Assembly: GCA_947178105.1 (NCBI GenBank)
Contig: CAMWXD010000002.1
Span: forward strand, 1-64,000
Direction of reading: 5' to 3'
DNA length: 64,000 nt
From: an uncultured Eubacterium sp.
GTDB lineage: Bacteria; Bacillota; Clostridia; Lachnospirales; Lachnospiraceae
Below, one piece after another: positions 52,032 through 62,633 of this stretch. The stretch's first letter is position 1, and every line of letters starts with the position of its first letter. The position numbers and the translations under genes were made by a program. The notes below the pieces were generated by a model. That model was not told where the DNA came from and made no database searches. It saw only the letters and a list, made by a program, of their open reading frames with translations.

Positions 52032-55000
52032 ATGGAAGCATTTATTGAGCCGCTCCAGGCAATGACGGAATACAGGGAGATCCGCGCCCGCCTGCATCAA
52101 AAAGAAGCGGCGGGTATTTTGGAAATCACCGGATGTATTGATTCGCAGAAGCTGCATTTGATTCATTGCCTCAGCGGGGAGGATTACAACCGGCTGATTG
52201 TGACGTTTACAGAACAGCGCGCAAGGGAATTTTGCGACGAGTATCGTTTTTTTGACCGAAATGTCCGTTATTTTCCAGCGAAGGATATTTTATTTTACCA
52301 GTCGGATATCCGTGGAAACGAGCTGACGAAAGAGCGGATTGAAGTGTTAAAGCTTTTGGCAGGCGGACAGGGCTGTACGGTTGTGACGACCTTTGACGCG
52401 CTGATGAACCGGATGGCGCCTCCGGAAGGGTTTTTGTCCAATATAAAAAAGCTGTCTGTCGGAAGCTCGATGGATATGGGCAGGATGCAGAAAGAGCTTG
52501 CCGCCATGGGGTATGAGCGCAGCTACCAGGCGCAGGCGCCGGGGCAGTTTGCAGTGCGTGGCGGCATTTTGGACGTCTATGTGCTGACCGAAGAGAATCC
52601 TTACCGGATTGAGCTTTGGGGGGATGAGATCGACTCGATCCGCAGCTATGAGGCGTCAAGCCAGCGTTCTATCGAAAACCTGGAGCAGGTGAGCATCTAT
52701 CCTGCAAATGAAATTTTGCTGAACCAAAGGCAGTTGCAGGAAGGGATCGGGCGGCTGCGGGGAGAAGCGGAGCAGGTAATGGCAAGGCTGCGCAGCGAGC
52801 AAAAGACAGAGGAAGCGTTCCGGCTGAAAAGCACGATAGATGCGCTGGCGGAAGAGCTTCAGGAGCTTGGCTCCAGCAGCAGCCTGGATGCATATTTGAC
52901 ATATTTTACCACGCAGACGGTTTCTTTGCTGGATTATTTTGATCTGGACAAGACCATTCTTGCCCTGGATGAGCCAATCCGCCTGGCGGAACAGAGCAAG
53001 GCGGTCGAGATGGAATATATGGACAGTATGCAGCAGCGCCTGGAGAAAGGATATATCCTGCCGGGACAGATGGATACGCTTTATTTGGCAAAAGAAATCT
53101 TTGCCAAGGCAGAGCGCCTGCATACGATTGCTTTGGCGACGCTGGAAATGAAGCTGCCGGAGATGGCGGTCGCACAGGCCTATCCGATCCAGGCGCGCAC
53201 GGTAAATCCTTATAACAACAGCTTTGAGCTGCTGGTCAAGGATCTGCACCAGTACAAGAAGAAAAATTATAAGGTGATTTTATTATCTGGTTCGCGTACG
53301 AGGGCACAGAGACTGACGCAGGATCTGGTGGATGAGGGATTAAGCGCGTTTTATACGGAGGATTACAGCCATCTTGTAAAGCCGGGAGAGGTCATGGCGC
53401 TGTACGGCAAAGTCAAACGCGGCTATGAATATCCGATGCTTAAATTTGTCGTAATATCCGAAAGCGATATTTTCGGAGCAGAAAAAAAGAAGAAAAAACG
53501 CCGTCATACGAAAAACGGCGAAAAGGTTTCCAGCTTTTCGGATTTGAATGTCGGCGATTATATCGTACATGAAAATCATGGGCTTGGGATCTACCAGGGG
53601 ATCGAAAAAATAGAGATCGAAGGCACTACAAAAGATTATATTAAGATTGAATATGATAAAGGCGGTATACTGTATATCCTGGCTACACAGTTGGACATGA
53701 TTCAAAAATATGCCGGGGCAGGCGAGAGGAAGCCAAAACTGAATTCGCTCGGCAGCCTGGACTGGAAAAAGACAAAGACAAAGGTGCGCACTGCGGTAAA
53801 GGAGATTGCCGGGGAGCTGGTGCAGCTCTATGCAGCAAGGGAGAACCAAAAAGGCTATATTTATGGGCCGGATACGGTCTGGCAGAGGGAATTTGAAGAA
53901 ATGTTTCCGTTTGAAGAGACGGAAGACCAGACGAATGCGATCGAAGCGACCAAACGGGATATGGAAAGCCCGAAGATCATGGACCGACTGATCTGCGGGG
54001 ATGTTGGCTACGGCAAGACAGAGATTGCCATACGCGCGGCGTTTAAAGCTGTACAGGAGAGCAGGCAGGTCGTATACCTGGCGCCTACGACGATCCTGGC
54101 GCAGCAGGTTTATAACAATTTTGTGCAGCGTATGCAGGATTTTCCGGTAAAAGTAGGGCTGCTGTGCAGGTTTCGGACGCCGGCGCAGCAGAAAAAGACG
54201 CTGCAGGAGCTCAGGCAGGGAGTGGTGGATATTATTGTCGGAACCCACCGGGTGCTTTCTAAAGATGTGCAGTACAAAGACCTGGGGCTTTTGATTGTGG
54301 ATGAAGAGCAGCGTTTCGGCGTGACGCATAAAGAAAAGATCAAAAAGCTGAAAACAAATGTGGATGTGCTGACGCTGACAGCGACCCCGATTCCGCGTAC
54401 CCTGCATATGAGCCTGATCGGAATTCGCGATATGAGTGTCCTGGAGGAGCCGCCGGTAGACCGCGTGCCGATCCAGACTTATGTGATGGAATACAATGAG
54501 GAAATGGTGCGGGAGGCAATCGTACGCGAGCTTGCCAGGGGCGGGCAGGTGTATTACGTATTTAACCGGGTCAATCAGATCGCGGAGGTAGCGGCAAAGG
54601 TGCAGAGCCTTGTGCCGGATGCTGTGACAGCGATCGCGCACGGGCAGATGAGGGAGCGGGAGCTGGAAAATATCATGTATCAATTTATCAATGGAGAGAT
54701 TGATATATTAGTATCTACTACGATTATTGAAACAGGATTAGATATTTCAAATGTCAATACCATGATTATCCAGGATGCCGACAATATGGGATTATCCCAG
54801 TTGTACCAGCTCCGCGGGCGGGTAGGACGTTCCAACCGGACAGCTTATGCGTTTTTGATGTACCGGCGGGATAAGATGCTCAAGGAGGTGGCGGAAAAAC
54901 GCCTTGCCGCGATCAAGGAGTTTACAGATTTGGGAAGCGGTTTTAAAATCGCCATGCGCGACCTGGAGATCCGGGGTGCGGGAAATCTGCTGGGAGCGCA

Positions 55001-55586
55001 GCAGAGCGGCCATATGGAAGCGGTCGGCTATGACCTGTACTGCAAAATGCTTAACGATGCTGTCAAGCAGGCAAAGGGCATTGCGCCCACAGAGGATTTT
55101 GAGACTACGATCGATATTGATATTGATGCTTATATCCCGCCTTCCTATATTCCGAATGAGTATGAAAAGCTGGATATTTACAAGCGTGTGGCAGGCATCG
55201 GGACACAGGGAGAAGCAGAGGAGATGATGGAGGAATTGCTGGATCGATTTGGCGAACCGCCGCGTTCTGTCTGCAATCTGCTGAAAATCGCGATGTTAAA
55301 GGCGAAGGCGCATCAGGTTTATATCAAAGAAGTGACGCAAAAGGGTAAGACACTGCGCCTTTTGATGCATGAACATGCAGAAATTGAGACGTTTAAAATA
55401 CCGGAGCTTGTGAAGCGCTACGACGGCAGGCTGACATTTACGGCAGTCGGGAAAAACCCGGTATTTGCGTACAACATGGTGAAAAACAGCAGGGATGCCA
55501 AAAAGCCGGATCCGCTGGCTCTGCTTTCCTCTTTGACAGAAGAGATGGCAGGGCTGTGCCTGAGCCCAGATGCGATGACAGGATGA
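52032..55586 (+). CDS. mfd: Transcription-repair coupling factor
   Basis: A 1184-residue SF2 translocase that removes RNA polymerase stalled at DNA lesions and recruits UvrA. Domain order: UvrB-like N-terminal region ([13 protein letters not shown] near 165), RNA polymerase-interacting CarD-like domain ([16 protein letters not shown], about 510-570), helicase lobes with Walker [10 protein letters not shown], box DEEQ (VDEEQRFGV), [13 protein letters not shown] and QLRGRVGRS, then the TRCF C-terminal domain. I start at ATG 52032; ATG 52020 directly abuts AAGGA and is less likely. Confidence 0.96.
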   Translation: MEAFIEPLQAMTEYREIRARLHQKEAAGILEITGCIDSQKLHLIHCLSGEDYNRLIVTFTEQRAREFCDEYRFFDRNVRYFPAKDILFYQSDIRGNELTKERIEVLKLLAGGQGCTVVTTFDALMNRMAPPEGFLSNIKKLSVGSSMDMGRMQKELAAMGYERSYQAQAPGQFAVRGGILDVYVLTEENPYRIELWGDEIDSIRSYEASSQRSIENLEQVSIYPANEILLNQRQLQEGIGRLRGEAEQVMARLRSEQKTEEAFRLKSTIDALAEELQELGSSSSLDAYLTYFTTQTVSLLDYFDLDKTILALDEPIRLAEQSKAVEMEYMDSMQQRLEKGYILPGQMDTLYLAKEIFAKAERLHTIALATLEMKLPEMAVAQAYPIQARTVNPYNNSFELLVKDLHQYKKKNYKVILLSGSRTRAQRLTQDLVDEGLSAFYTEDYSHLVKPGEVMALYGKVKRGYEYPMLKFVVISESDIFGAEKKKKKRRHTKNGEKVSSFSDLNVGDYIVHENHGLGIYQGIEKIEIEGTTKDYIKIEYDKGGILYILATQLDMIQKYAGAGERKPKLNSLGSLDWKKTKTKVRTAVKEIAGELVQLYAARENQKGYIYGPDTVWQREFEEMFPFEETEDQTNAIEATKRDMESPKIMDRLICGDVGYGKTEIAIRAAFKAVQESRQVVYLAPTTILAQQVYNNFVQRMQDFPVKVGLLCRFRTPAQQKKTLQELRQGVVDIIVGTHRVLSKDVQYKDLGLLIVDEEQRFGVTHKEKIKKLKTNVDVLTLTATPIPRTLHMSLIGIRDMSVLEEPPVDRVPIQTYVMEYNEEMVREAIVRELARGGQVYYVFNRVNQIAEVAAKVQSLVPDAVTAIAHGQMRERELENIMYQFINGEIDILVSTTIIETGLDISNVNTMIIQDADNMGLSQLYQLRGRVGRSNRTAYAFLMYRRDKMLKEVAEKRLAAIKEFTDLGSGFKIAMRDLEIRGAGNLLGAQQSGHMEAVGYDLYCKMLNDAVKQAKGIAPTEDFETTIDIDIDAYIPPSYIPNEYEKLDIYKRVAGIGTQGEAEEMMEELLDRFGEPPRSVCNLLKIAMLKAKAHQVYIKEVTQKGKTLRLLMHEHAEIETFKIPELVKRYDGRLTFTAVGKNPVFAYNMVKNSRDAKKPDPLALLSSLTEEMAGLCLSPDAMTG

Positions 55587-55631
55587 GAATACAAAAGGAC
55601 AGCAGTTTTTGTGAAAAAACCATGAAATTTC

Positions 55632-55660
55632 TTGCAGATACCGTGTATTTGCACTATAAT
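55632..55660 (+). promoter_or_regulatory. Promoter of the foldase-like lipoprotein gene
   Basis: -35 TTGCAG and perfect -10 TATAAT, 17-base spacer, about 60 bases before the start. Confidence 0.75.
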
Positions 55661-55722
55661 ATACCGATGCATGGATCTTACAGTATTTAGGAAAAAGAAT
55701 CGGTCAGGAGGCAGTTGATTTT

Positions 55723-57003
55723 ATGAAGATGAGGAAAATGATAGCGGTGCTGTCGGCAGCGACAATACTTTCAGCCGCTCTGGCGGCAGGCTGCGGGAGC
55801 AGGTTAGACCCGTCCAAAACGGCGGCTACGCTGGATGGAAAAGAAATATCGATGGGAGTTGCCAATTTTATGGCGCAGTATCAGGCGGCACAGACAGATT
55901 TCTATTTTCTGTCTTATTACGGAGAAGATATGTGGGACTCCGATTCCGGAGACGGGACAACGATGACAGACTCCGTAAAGGAAAGCGTAATGAGCACGCT
56001 CCAGGAGTACTACCTGATGGACGCACATGCCGCGGATTACGGCGTGGAGCTGACAGAAGAAGAAAAAACAGCGATTACACAGGCAGCGTCAGATTTTTTG
56101 GCTGACAATACCACGCAGGCGCTGGAAAAGATGGGCGCTACGCAGGAAACCGTAGAGGAAATGCTGCGGCTGTATAAAATACGCATGAAAATGACAGATG
56201 CAATCCATGCAGAAATCGATACAAATGTAACCGACGAAGAATGTGCGCAAAAGACATTCAGCTATGTCCGTTTCGATAAGACAAGCACGGACGATGCGCA
56301 GACGGAAACAGACGATACAACAGCGGACGATGCGCAGACAGCGGCGGACGATACAACAGCGGACGATGCAGATACCGAAACAGACAATAAGCCAAAGGCT
56401 GAAGCCTTTTTGGAAAGCGTCGGGGATGACCTGGAAGCAGCCGCGCAGGCGGGAGAATATACGGTATTGACATGCTCTTACGGCGACGGGGACTTAAACG
56501 AGGACGATAATACGACGAGCATGGACGTAGAAGTATTAAAAGCGGCGGACAAGCTAAAGGAAGGCGAGACGGCGGATACCGTCATTGAAGCAGAAAACGG
56601 CTATTATATTATCCGTATGGATTCTCTGGATGATAAAGAGGCGGCGGAGACAAAAAAAGAATCGATCCTGACACAGCGGAGGAACGATAAATTTTCCGAG
56701 ACAGTCGAAGGCTTTAAAGAAGCCTGTGAATGGAGCATTAACGAGAGCGAATGGAAAAAAGTGAACTTCGACGAGCTGTATACCCAAAAGGCGGAAGAAA
56801 CAACGGCTGATGACGGGACAGGCGCAGACGATGCCGCAGGCGGAACAAGTACCGATGACGATGCAGGCACAGCAGATGGGGACGATGCCGCAGGCGGAAC
56901 AAGTACCGATGATGCAGGCACAGCAGATGGGGACGATGCCGCAGGCGGAACAAGTACCGATGATGATGCAGGCACAGGCGCTGAAACGGGAACAGAGGAT
57001 TAG
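55723..57003 (+). CDS. SurA/PrsA-like peptidyl-prolyl isomerase lipoprotein with Asp-rich repeats
   Basis: A 426-residue extracellular lipoprotein (signal AVLSAATILSAALAAGC). Residues 30-165 form a SurA-N-like helical region (ATLDGKEISMGVANFMAQYQ), and 220-310 resemble a parvulin rotamase half (VLKAADKLKEGETADTVIEA, NGYYIIRMDSL). Two low-complexity segments split it: Asp/Thr repeats at 188-225 and a C-terminal Asp/Ala/Gly/Thr tail of about 60 residues. It likely helps fold exported proteins, as PrsA does. The insertion within the isomerase region raises doubt about catalytic activity. Confidence 0.8.
   Translation: MKMRKMIAVLSAATILSAALAAGCGSRLDPSKTAATLDGKEISMGVANFMAQYQAAQTDFYFLSYYGEDMWDSDSGDGTTMTDSVKESVMSTLQEYYLMDAHAADYGVELTEEEKTAITQAASDFLADNTTQALEKMGATQETVEEMLRLYKIRMKMTDAIHAEIDTNVTDEECAQKTFSYVRFDKTSTDDAQTETDDTTADDAQTAADDTTADDADTETDNKPKAEAFLESVGDDLEAAAQAGEYTVLTCSYGDGDLNEDDNTTSMDVEVLKAADKLKEGETADTVIEAENGYYIIRMDSLDDKEAAETKKESILTQRRNDKFSETVEGFKEACEWSINESEWKKVNFDELYTQKAEETTADDGTGADDAAGGTSTDDDAGTADGDDAAGGTSTDDAGTADGDDAAGGTSTDDDAGTGAETGTED
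56290..56385 (+). repeat. 36-bp tandem repeat inside the foldase-like gene
   Basis: Units at 56290-56325 and 56326-56361 and a diverged third encode DDAQT-(E/A)-DDTTA. Units are multiples of three, so the frame stays open. Confidence 0.8.
56827..56982 (+). repeat. 51-54-bp tandem repeat encoding the Asp-rich tail
   Basis: Three units (56827-56880, 56881-56931, from 56932) encode DDAAGGTSTDDAGTADG with in-frame loss or gain of one Asp codon. Near identity suggests recent expansion. Confidence 0.88.
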
Positions 57004-57200
57004 GCGCAGGCTGTACGGATACAGCGCAGCAGGCGTTTTTCTGTGAGTACGGATCGCAAAGGGGTATAAAAAGGCAGGAATAAGCAGATACTGTAGTGCT
57101 GGGCTCAGCGGACGCCGGTTGCCGGGCAGGACAGTACTGCTTTTTTCTGTCAAGAGGATATTACAGTGTAGTTTTAGAAGCAAATTCGAGGATAGCAGTT

Positions 57201-59003
57201 ATGAAAAAAATAGTATCTTTTCTGAAAGATTACAAAAAAGAAAGTATTCTGGCGCCTCTGTTTAAAATGCTGGAGGCGATCTTTGAGCTGATCGTTCCGT
57301 TAGTAATGGCGGCGATTATTGACGTCGGCATTGCGGGCAGCGATAAGCAGTATGTCATTCGGATGTGCCTTGTGATGGTCGGGCTTGGGGTGGTCGGCCT
57401 TGCTTGTTCGATTACGGCGCAGTTTTTTGCGGCAAAGGCGGCGGTTGGTATGGCAACCAAGCTGCGCCATGCAGTTTTTTCCCATATCCAGAGCCTGTCA
57501 TTTTCTCAGATTGACCAGATTGGTACGTCGACGCTGATTACACGTATGACGAGCGATATCAACCAGGTGCAGGCAGGGATCAACCTGTTTTTGCGTCTGT
57601 TTCTGCGGTCGCCGTTTATCGTATTCGGTGCGATGGTCATGGCGTTTACGGTGGATGTGCGGGCGGCAATGATTTTTGTGGTGACGATTCCGCTGCTGTC
57701 CATTGTCGTATTTGGCGTGATGTGCGTCAGCATTCCGCTGTATAAAAAGGTGCAGAGCGGCCTGGACCAGGTGCTGGCGCTGGTGCGTGAGAATCTGACC
57801 GGAGTCCGGGTGATCCGCGCATTTCAAAAAGAAGAGGAAGAAATCAGCAATTTCCAGAAAAAAAACCAGGTATTAAATGAAGGGCAGCAGTATGTCGGAA
57901 AGATCTCTGCGCTGACCAACCCGGTCACCTATGTGATTATCAATGCCGCGACGCTCGTGCTGATCTGGACGGGGGCCGTGCGCGTCGATAACGGGTATAT
58001 TACGCAGGGCGAGGTCGTAGCGCTTGTAAACTACATGTCGCAGATCCTGGTAGAGCTGATAAAGCTGGCAAACCTGATTGTCAGCGTTACAAAGGCGATC
58101 GCCTGCGGGAAGCGGGTGGCGGATGTGCTAAGCATTGATGCAGGGCTGCCAGAGCCGCAGAATGGAGCCGCAGGAGCTGCGGACATGCCGCAGGATGCCG
58201 CCGGGGCAGCACGCTCGAAAGGGGCGCTTCCAAAAGTGTCGTTTTCCGGCGTCAGCATGGCGTATCATGGGTCAGGCGAATATGCGGTTTCGGATATTCA
58301 GTTTCAGGCATATCCAGGAGAAACGATCGGCATTATCGGAGGTACAGGTTCCGGCAAAAGTACGGTGGTAAACCTGATCCCGCGGTTTTATGATGTGTCA
58401 AAGGGAGTTGTACAGGTGGACGGCGCAGACGTTCGTTCGTATGAGCCTGCCGCCCTGCGCAGCAAAATTGGTATGGTTATGCAAAAAGCAGTATTGTTTA
58501 AGGGCACGATCCGGGAAAACTTAAAATGGGGCAATGAGGATGCTACCGAGGAGCAGTTGATGGAAGCCATCGAGGCGGCGCAAGCGGCAGACGTCATCCA
58601 GGCAAAGGAGCTGGGCCTGGATGAGATGGTAGAGCAGGGCGGCAAAAATTTGTCCGGCGGGCAGAGGCAGCGCCTGACAATCGCGAGGGCACTCGTGCGC
58701 AGGCCGCAGATCCTGATTTTGGACGACAGCGCAAGCGCGCTGGATTTTGCAACAGATGCCAGGCTGCGCGCATCTTTGCGTGCACTGGATTATAAGCCTA
58801 CGGTATTTATCGTGTCCCAGAGGACTTCTTCGGTGCAGTCTGCGGACTGTATTTTAGTGCTGGACGATGGGGAAATGGTAGGAAAAGGCACGCATGAACA
58901 GCTCCTGGAAAGCTGCAGCGTTTATCAGGAGATCTATGCTTCGCAGTTTCGGTCAGAAGGCAGTACGGCGCAGGCAGGCAAGGCGGAAGGAGGAATGGCA
59001 TAA
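57201..59003 (+). CDS. ABC exporter half-transporter, degenerate Walker B partner
   Basis: A 600-residue membrane-ATPase fusion. The first 310 residues carry six transmembrane helices, the rest the nucleotide-binding domain: Walker A GGTGSGKST, signature LSGGQRQRL, and Walker B LILDDSASALD. The catalytic glutamate after Walker B is replaced by Asp (D509). It overlaps the next ABC gene by one base. The pair forms a heterodimeric exporter (TM287/288- or LmrCD-like) for drugs, lipids or peptides. I start at ATG 57201, preceded by GAGGATAG. Confidence 0.9.
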   Translation: MKKIVSFLKDYKKESILAPLFKMLEAIFELIVPLVMAAIIDVGIAGSDKQYVIRMCLVMVGLGVVGLACSITAQFFAAKAAVGMATKLRHAVFSHIQSLSFSQIDQIGTSTLITRMTSDINQVQAGINLFLRLFLRSPFIVFGAMVMAFTVDVRAAMIFVVTIPLLSIVVFGVMCVSIPLYKKVQSGLDQVLALVRENLTGVRVIRAFQKEEEEISNFQKKNQVLNEGQQYVGKISALTNPVTYVIINAATLVLIWTGAVRVDNGYITQGEVVALVNYMSQILVELIKLANLIVSVTKAIACGKRVADVLSIDAGLPEPQNGAAGAADMPQDAAGAARSKGALPKVSFSGVSMAYHGSGEYAVSDIQFQAYPGETIGIIGGTGSGKSTVVNLIPRFYDVSKGVVQVDGADVRSYEPAALRSKIGMVMQKAVLFKGTIRENLKWGNEDATEEQLMEAIEAAQAADVIQAKELGLDEMVEQGGKNLSGGQRQRLTIARALVRRPQILILDDSASALDFATDARLRASLRALDYKPTVFIVSQRTSSVQSADCILVLDDGEMVGKGTHEQLLESCSVYQEIYASQFRSEGSTAQAGKAEGGMA

Positions 59004-60751
59004 TGGCAGGCGGAAAAAAACAGTCGCAGACAGTCAGAAAAGTACTTACTTATATTAAACAGTACCGGGTGTTGGTGCTGCTGTCGCTTCTTTTTGCAGG
59101 GGTTACAGTATTTGCAACGCTTTATTTTCCGATCCTGACCGGTGATGCCATAGACCTGATCTTAGAGCAGGGCAGGGTGGATTTTCCGGGTATTTTGGCG
59201 ATTATAAAAAAAGCGGGCGTGATGATTGCCGTTACAGCGGCTGCACAATGGCTGATGAACGTCATCAACAACCGGATCACGTATCAGGTCATCCGGGATA
59301 TCAGAGAAGAAGCGTTTCAGAAAATCCAGCGGCTACCGTTAAAATACCTGGACGCGCATTCGCCAGGGGAGATTGTCAGCCGGGTGATTGCTGATGTAGA
59401 CCAGTTTGCGGATGGGCTGCTGATGGGATTTACGCAGTTGTTTACCGGGGTTTTGACGATTGCAGGCACGCTTTGCTTTATGCTCTCGATCAATCTTACG
59501 ATTACCGCAGTCGTAGTGGTCGTGACGCCCGTTTCTTTGTTTGTGGCCGCGTTTATCGCAAAGAGCACATACCAGATGTTCCAGCTCCAGTCACAGAGCA
59601 GAGGCGCCCAGACGGCGCTGATCGATGAGATGATCGGCAATCAGAAGGTCGTGCAGGCATTTGGCAGGGAAAAAAAGGTATTGGAAGCCTTTGATGATAT
59701 TAATGCAGGGCTGGAGAAATACTCCCTGCGGGCGATCTTTTTTTCCTCCATTACCAATCCGGCGACGAGGTTTGTCAACAGCCTTGTGTATACCGGAGTC
59801 GCCGTATTCGGAGCGCTTGCCGTCATAGCCGGGAATCTGAGCGTCGGGCAGCTTTCCTGCTTTTTGAGCTATGCGAACCAGTATACAAAGCCGTTTAATG
59901 AAATATCCGGCGTGATTACGGAGCTGCAAAATGCTCTTGCCTGTGCAGCCAGGATCTTTGAACTGATCGAAGAGGAGCCGCAGGCTGCGGACAGCGAAGA
60001 TGCCAAAGTGCTTGAACATGCCGACGGCAGGGTAGAGCTTTCGCATGTCAGCTTTTCCTATGAGCCGCAGCAGAAGCTGATCGAAGATTTTAATTTAAAG
60101 GTGCGCCCAAGCCAGCGGATTGCGATTGTAGGCCCGACCGGATGCGGAAAAACGACGATGATTAACCTGCTGATGCGGTTTTATGACCCGAATGCAGGCG
60201 AGATCAGGGTCAATGGAATCGATATGAAAGAAATTACGCGCAAAAGCCTGCGCGCCTCGTATGGCATGGTGCTCCAGGAGACCTGGCTGCGCAGCGGTAC
60301 GATCCGTGACAATATTTGTATGGGCAAGCCGCAGGCCACGGATGCGCAGATGATCGAAGCGGCAAAGGCTGCGCATGCGCACAGCTTTATCAAACGTCTG
60401 CCGGACGGCTATGATACGGTGATCACAGAGGACGGCGGCAATCTTTCGCAAGGGCAGAAGCAGCTACTGTGCATCGCAAGGGTCATGCTCTGTCTGCCGC
60501 CGATGCTGATTTTGGATGAGGCGACCTCGTCGATTGATACGCGTACAGAGATGCGGATACAAAAAGCGTTTGCGGCTATGATGCAGGGACGCACGAGCTT
60601 TATTGTGGCACACCGCTTATCTACGATTGAAAATGCGGACGTCATACTTGTCATGAAGGGCGGTAAAATTATTGAGCAGGGATCTCACCAGCAGCTCTTG
60701 CAAAAAAATGGATTTTATGCGACACTGTATAATAGCCAGTTTGCCAGATAA
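59003..60751 (+). CDS. ABC exporter half-transporter, canonical ATPase partner
   Basis: A 582-residue membrane-ATPase fusion, partner of the preceding gene. The N-terminal half has six helices; the nucleotide-binding domain has Walker A GPTGCGKTT, signature LSQGQKQLL (non-canonical), and Walker B ILDEATSSID with the catalytic glutamate. Together with the partner's LSGGQ this gives one active and one degenerate ATP site. Its ATG overlaps the preceding TAA (TAATG). No clear terminator follows in the 265 bases before murA. Confidence 0.92.
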   Translation: MAGGKKQSQTVRKVLTYIKQYRVLVLLSLLFAGVTVFATLYFPILTGDAIDLILEQGRVDFPGILAIIKKAGVMIAVTAAAQWLMNVINNRITYQVIRDIREEAFQKIQRLPLKYLDAHSPGEIVSRVIADVDQFADGLLMGFTQLFTGVLTIAGTLCFMLSINLTITAVVVVVTPVSLFVAAFIAKSTYQMFQLQSQSRGAQTALIDEMIGNQKVVQAFGREKKVLEAFDDINAGLEKYSLRAIFFSSITNPATRFVNSLVYTGVAVFGALAVIAGNLSVGQLSCFLSYANQYTKPFNEISGVITELQNALACAARIFELIEEEPQAADSEDAKVLEHADGRVELSHVSFSYEPQQKLIEDFNLKVRPSQRIAIVGPTGCGKTTMINLLMRFYDPNAGEIRVNGIDMKEITRKSLRASYGMVLQETWLRSGTIRDNICMGKPQATDAQMIEAAKAAHAHSFIKRLPDGYDTVITEDGGNLSQGQKQLLCIARVMLCLPPMLILDEATSSIDTRTEMRIQKAFAAMMQGRTSFIVAHRLSTIENADVILVMKGGKIIEQGSHQQLLQKNGFYATLYNSQFAR

Positions 60752-60916
60752 GTGTTGTGCAAAACAGGAACCATATGAAGCAAGCGGCATACAATAGCAT
60801 TATGAAATGCGCATAAGGCAGCCGGGCTGTAACTGATTTTCTTGTAACATTTTGAACAGTTCCATTTGAAAAACCATACGGAATGTATATAATTTGCCAT
60901 AATTTTTCAAGAAGTA

Positions 60917-60946
60917 TTGACAAAAAAGAAAATTAGCTACTATAAT
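60917..60946 (+). promoter_or_regulatory. Promoter of murA
   Basis: -35 TTGACA and -10 TATAAT, both perfect, with an 18-base spacer, about 70 bases before the start codon. Confidence 0.8.
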
Positions 60947-61016
60947 TACGTGTTAATGAGGGTATCATAGTTGATAGTAAGTGATTCAGAGAGATTGAGA
61001 TAGATAGAGGTGTGAG

Positions 61017-62312
61017 ATGGAACAGTATTATGTGATCAAGGGTGGGATTCCGCTTGTCGGAGAAGTGGAGATTGGAGGAGCTAAGAATGCGGCGCTGGCG
61101 ATCCTGGCGGCTGCCATTATGACAGACGAGACAGTAACGATTGATAATCTTCCCAATGTGCGCGATATCAATGTACTGCTGGAAGCGATGGCGCAGATCG
61201 GGGCAAGGATCAGCCGTATCGATGAGCATACTGTAAAGATCAATGGTTCACAGATCCGGGAACTCTGTGTGGAATATGAATATATCAAAAAAATACGTGC
61301 ATCTTATTATCTGTTAGGCGCATTGCTCGGAAAATACAATCATGCGGAAGTAGCGCTGCCGGGAGGCTGTGATATCGGAAGCAGGCCGATTGACCTGCAT
61401 CTGAAAGGATTTCGCGCCCTTGGCGCAGACGTGTCGATCCAGCATGGGCTGATCGTTGCACAGGCAGAACATTTAAAGGGCACCCACGTCTATCTCGATA
61501 AAGTATCTGTCGGAGCGACGATAAATATTATGATGGCTGCATCGATGGCAAACGGAAAAACGATTATCGAAAATGCAGCAAAAGAGCCGCACGTCGTAGA
61601 TGTGGCAAACTTTTTAAACAGTATGGGGGCAAATATCCGCGGCGCCGGTACAGACGTTATCCGTATCGTAGGCGTAGAAAAGCTCCATGCGACAGAATAT
61701 GCGATTATCCCTGATCAGATCGAAGCGGGTACGTTTATGTTTGCCGCTGCTGCGACAAAAGGGGACATTACGGTAAAAAATGTGATTCCAAAGCATCTTG
61801 AGGCAACCTCCGCAAAGCTGCTGGAAGTAGGCTGTGAGGTCGAGGAGTTTGATGATGCGGTCAGAGTCGTGTGCTCCAAGCCGATGCGCCATACGCAGGT
61901 GACGACGCTCGCCTATCCGGGCTTTCCGACAGACATGCAGCCGCAGATGTCTGTGCTGCTTGGCATTGCACAGGGCACAAGCACAGTGACAGAAAGCATC
62001 TTTGAAAACCGTTTCCGCTATGTAGATGAGCTGACCAGGATGGGAGCCAATATCAAGGTGGAAAGCAATATTGCGATTATCAACGGCGTATCCAGCTATA
62101 TGGGGGCAAGAGTCAGTGCGCCTGACCTGCGCGCAGGCGCTGCGCTTGTGCTCGCCGGGCTCTCAGCAGAAGGCATTACCGTGGTGGACAATATCCATTA
62201 TGTAGAGCGCGGCTACGAGCAGTTTGAATACAAGCTCAGCGAGCTGGGCGCCAGAATCGAAAAAGTCAGTTCGGAAAAGGATATTCAGAAATTTACGTTA
62301 AAAGTAAGCTGA
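61017..62312 (+). CDS. murA: UDP-N-acetylglucosamine 1-carboxyvinyltransferase
   Basis: A 431-residue enzyme adding enolpyruvate from PEP to UDP-GlcNAc, the committed step of peptidoglycan synthesis. The signature [15 protein letters not shown] and the fosfomycin-target cysteine C118 in [15 protein letters not shown] are present, so it should be sensitive to fosfomycin in principle. GAGGTGTGAG precedes the ATG. It is separated from metK by a riboswitch and its own promoter. Confidence 0.96.
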   Translation: MEQYYVIKGGIPLVGEVEIGGAKNAALAILAAAIMTDETVTIDNLPNVRDINVLLEAMAQIGARISRIDEHTVKINGSQIRELCVEYEYIKKIRASYYLLGALLGKYNHAEVALPGGCDIGSRPIDLHLKGFRALGADVSIQHGLIVAQAEHLKGTHVYLDKVSVGATINIMMAASMANGKTIIENAAKEPHVVDVANFLNSMGANIRGAGTDVIRIVGVEKLHATEYAIIPDQIEAGTFMFAAAATKGDITVKNVIPKHLEATSAKLLEVGCEVEEFDDAVRVVCSKPMRHTQVTTLAYPGFPTDMQPQMSVLLGIAQGTSTVTESIFENRFRYVDELTRMGANIKVESNIAIINGVSSYMGARVSAPDLRAGAALVLAGLSAEGITVVDNIHYVERGYEQFEYKLSELGARIEKVSSEKDIQKFTLKVS

Positions 62313-62355
62313 TGTGGATTTTTAACAGGTCATGTAAATTTGTCAAAATTTAGCA

Positions 62356-62384
62356 TTGACATTTTATGTGATCTGTTGTATTGT
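62356..62384 (+). promoter_or_regulatory. Promoter of the metK S-box transcript
   Basis: -35 TTGACA and -10 TATTGT with a 17-base spacer; the start would fall about 40 bases before the riboswitch aptamer. Confidence 0.75.
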
Positions 62385-62428
62385 CTTTATGAGTTAGATT
62401 TGAGAATTCGAAAATTGCATACGATTTT

Positions 62429-62535
62429 TCTCTTATTCAGAGTGATGGAGATACAAAGGATCTGTGAAGTCACGGCAACCCCCTGCAAAATGCGCGGAAG
62501 GTGCCAACCTGAGCGAGTAATCGAACAATAAGAGG
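62429..62535 (+). promoter_or_regulatory. SAM-I (S-box) riboswitch upstream of metK
   Basis: The 107-base element starts CTCTTATTCAGAGTGATGGAG, contains the core GTGAAGTCACGGCAACC, GGTGCCAACCTGAGCGAG, and closes with AATAAGAG pairing to CTCTTATT. These are the hallmark S-box blocks. It senses S-adenosylmethionine and, when bound, should allow the downstream terminator to form and stop metK transcription. Confidence 0.92.
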
Positions 62536-62555
62536 ATTTGATGATTTAACCTAGT

Positions 62556-62587
62556 CAGGTCCGCTTATGGAAGCGAACCTGTTTTTT
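62556..62587 (+). terminator. S-box expression-platform terminator
   Basis: CAGGTCCGCTT pairs with AAGCGAACCTG around a four-base loop, followed by six T residues, 21 bases after the aptamer. Confidence 0.9.
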
Positions 62588-62633
62588 GTTGCGTTATTAT
62601 TAGGTGAAAGAATCAAAAACGAAAGGAAAAAGT

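Noticed and set aside
53340-54683. 447-codon open frame on the minus strand inside mfd
   Set aside because: It lies wholly opposite conserved helicase motifs, has no ribosome site, and its translation looks like no protein family.
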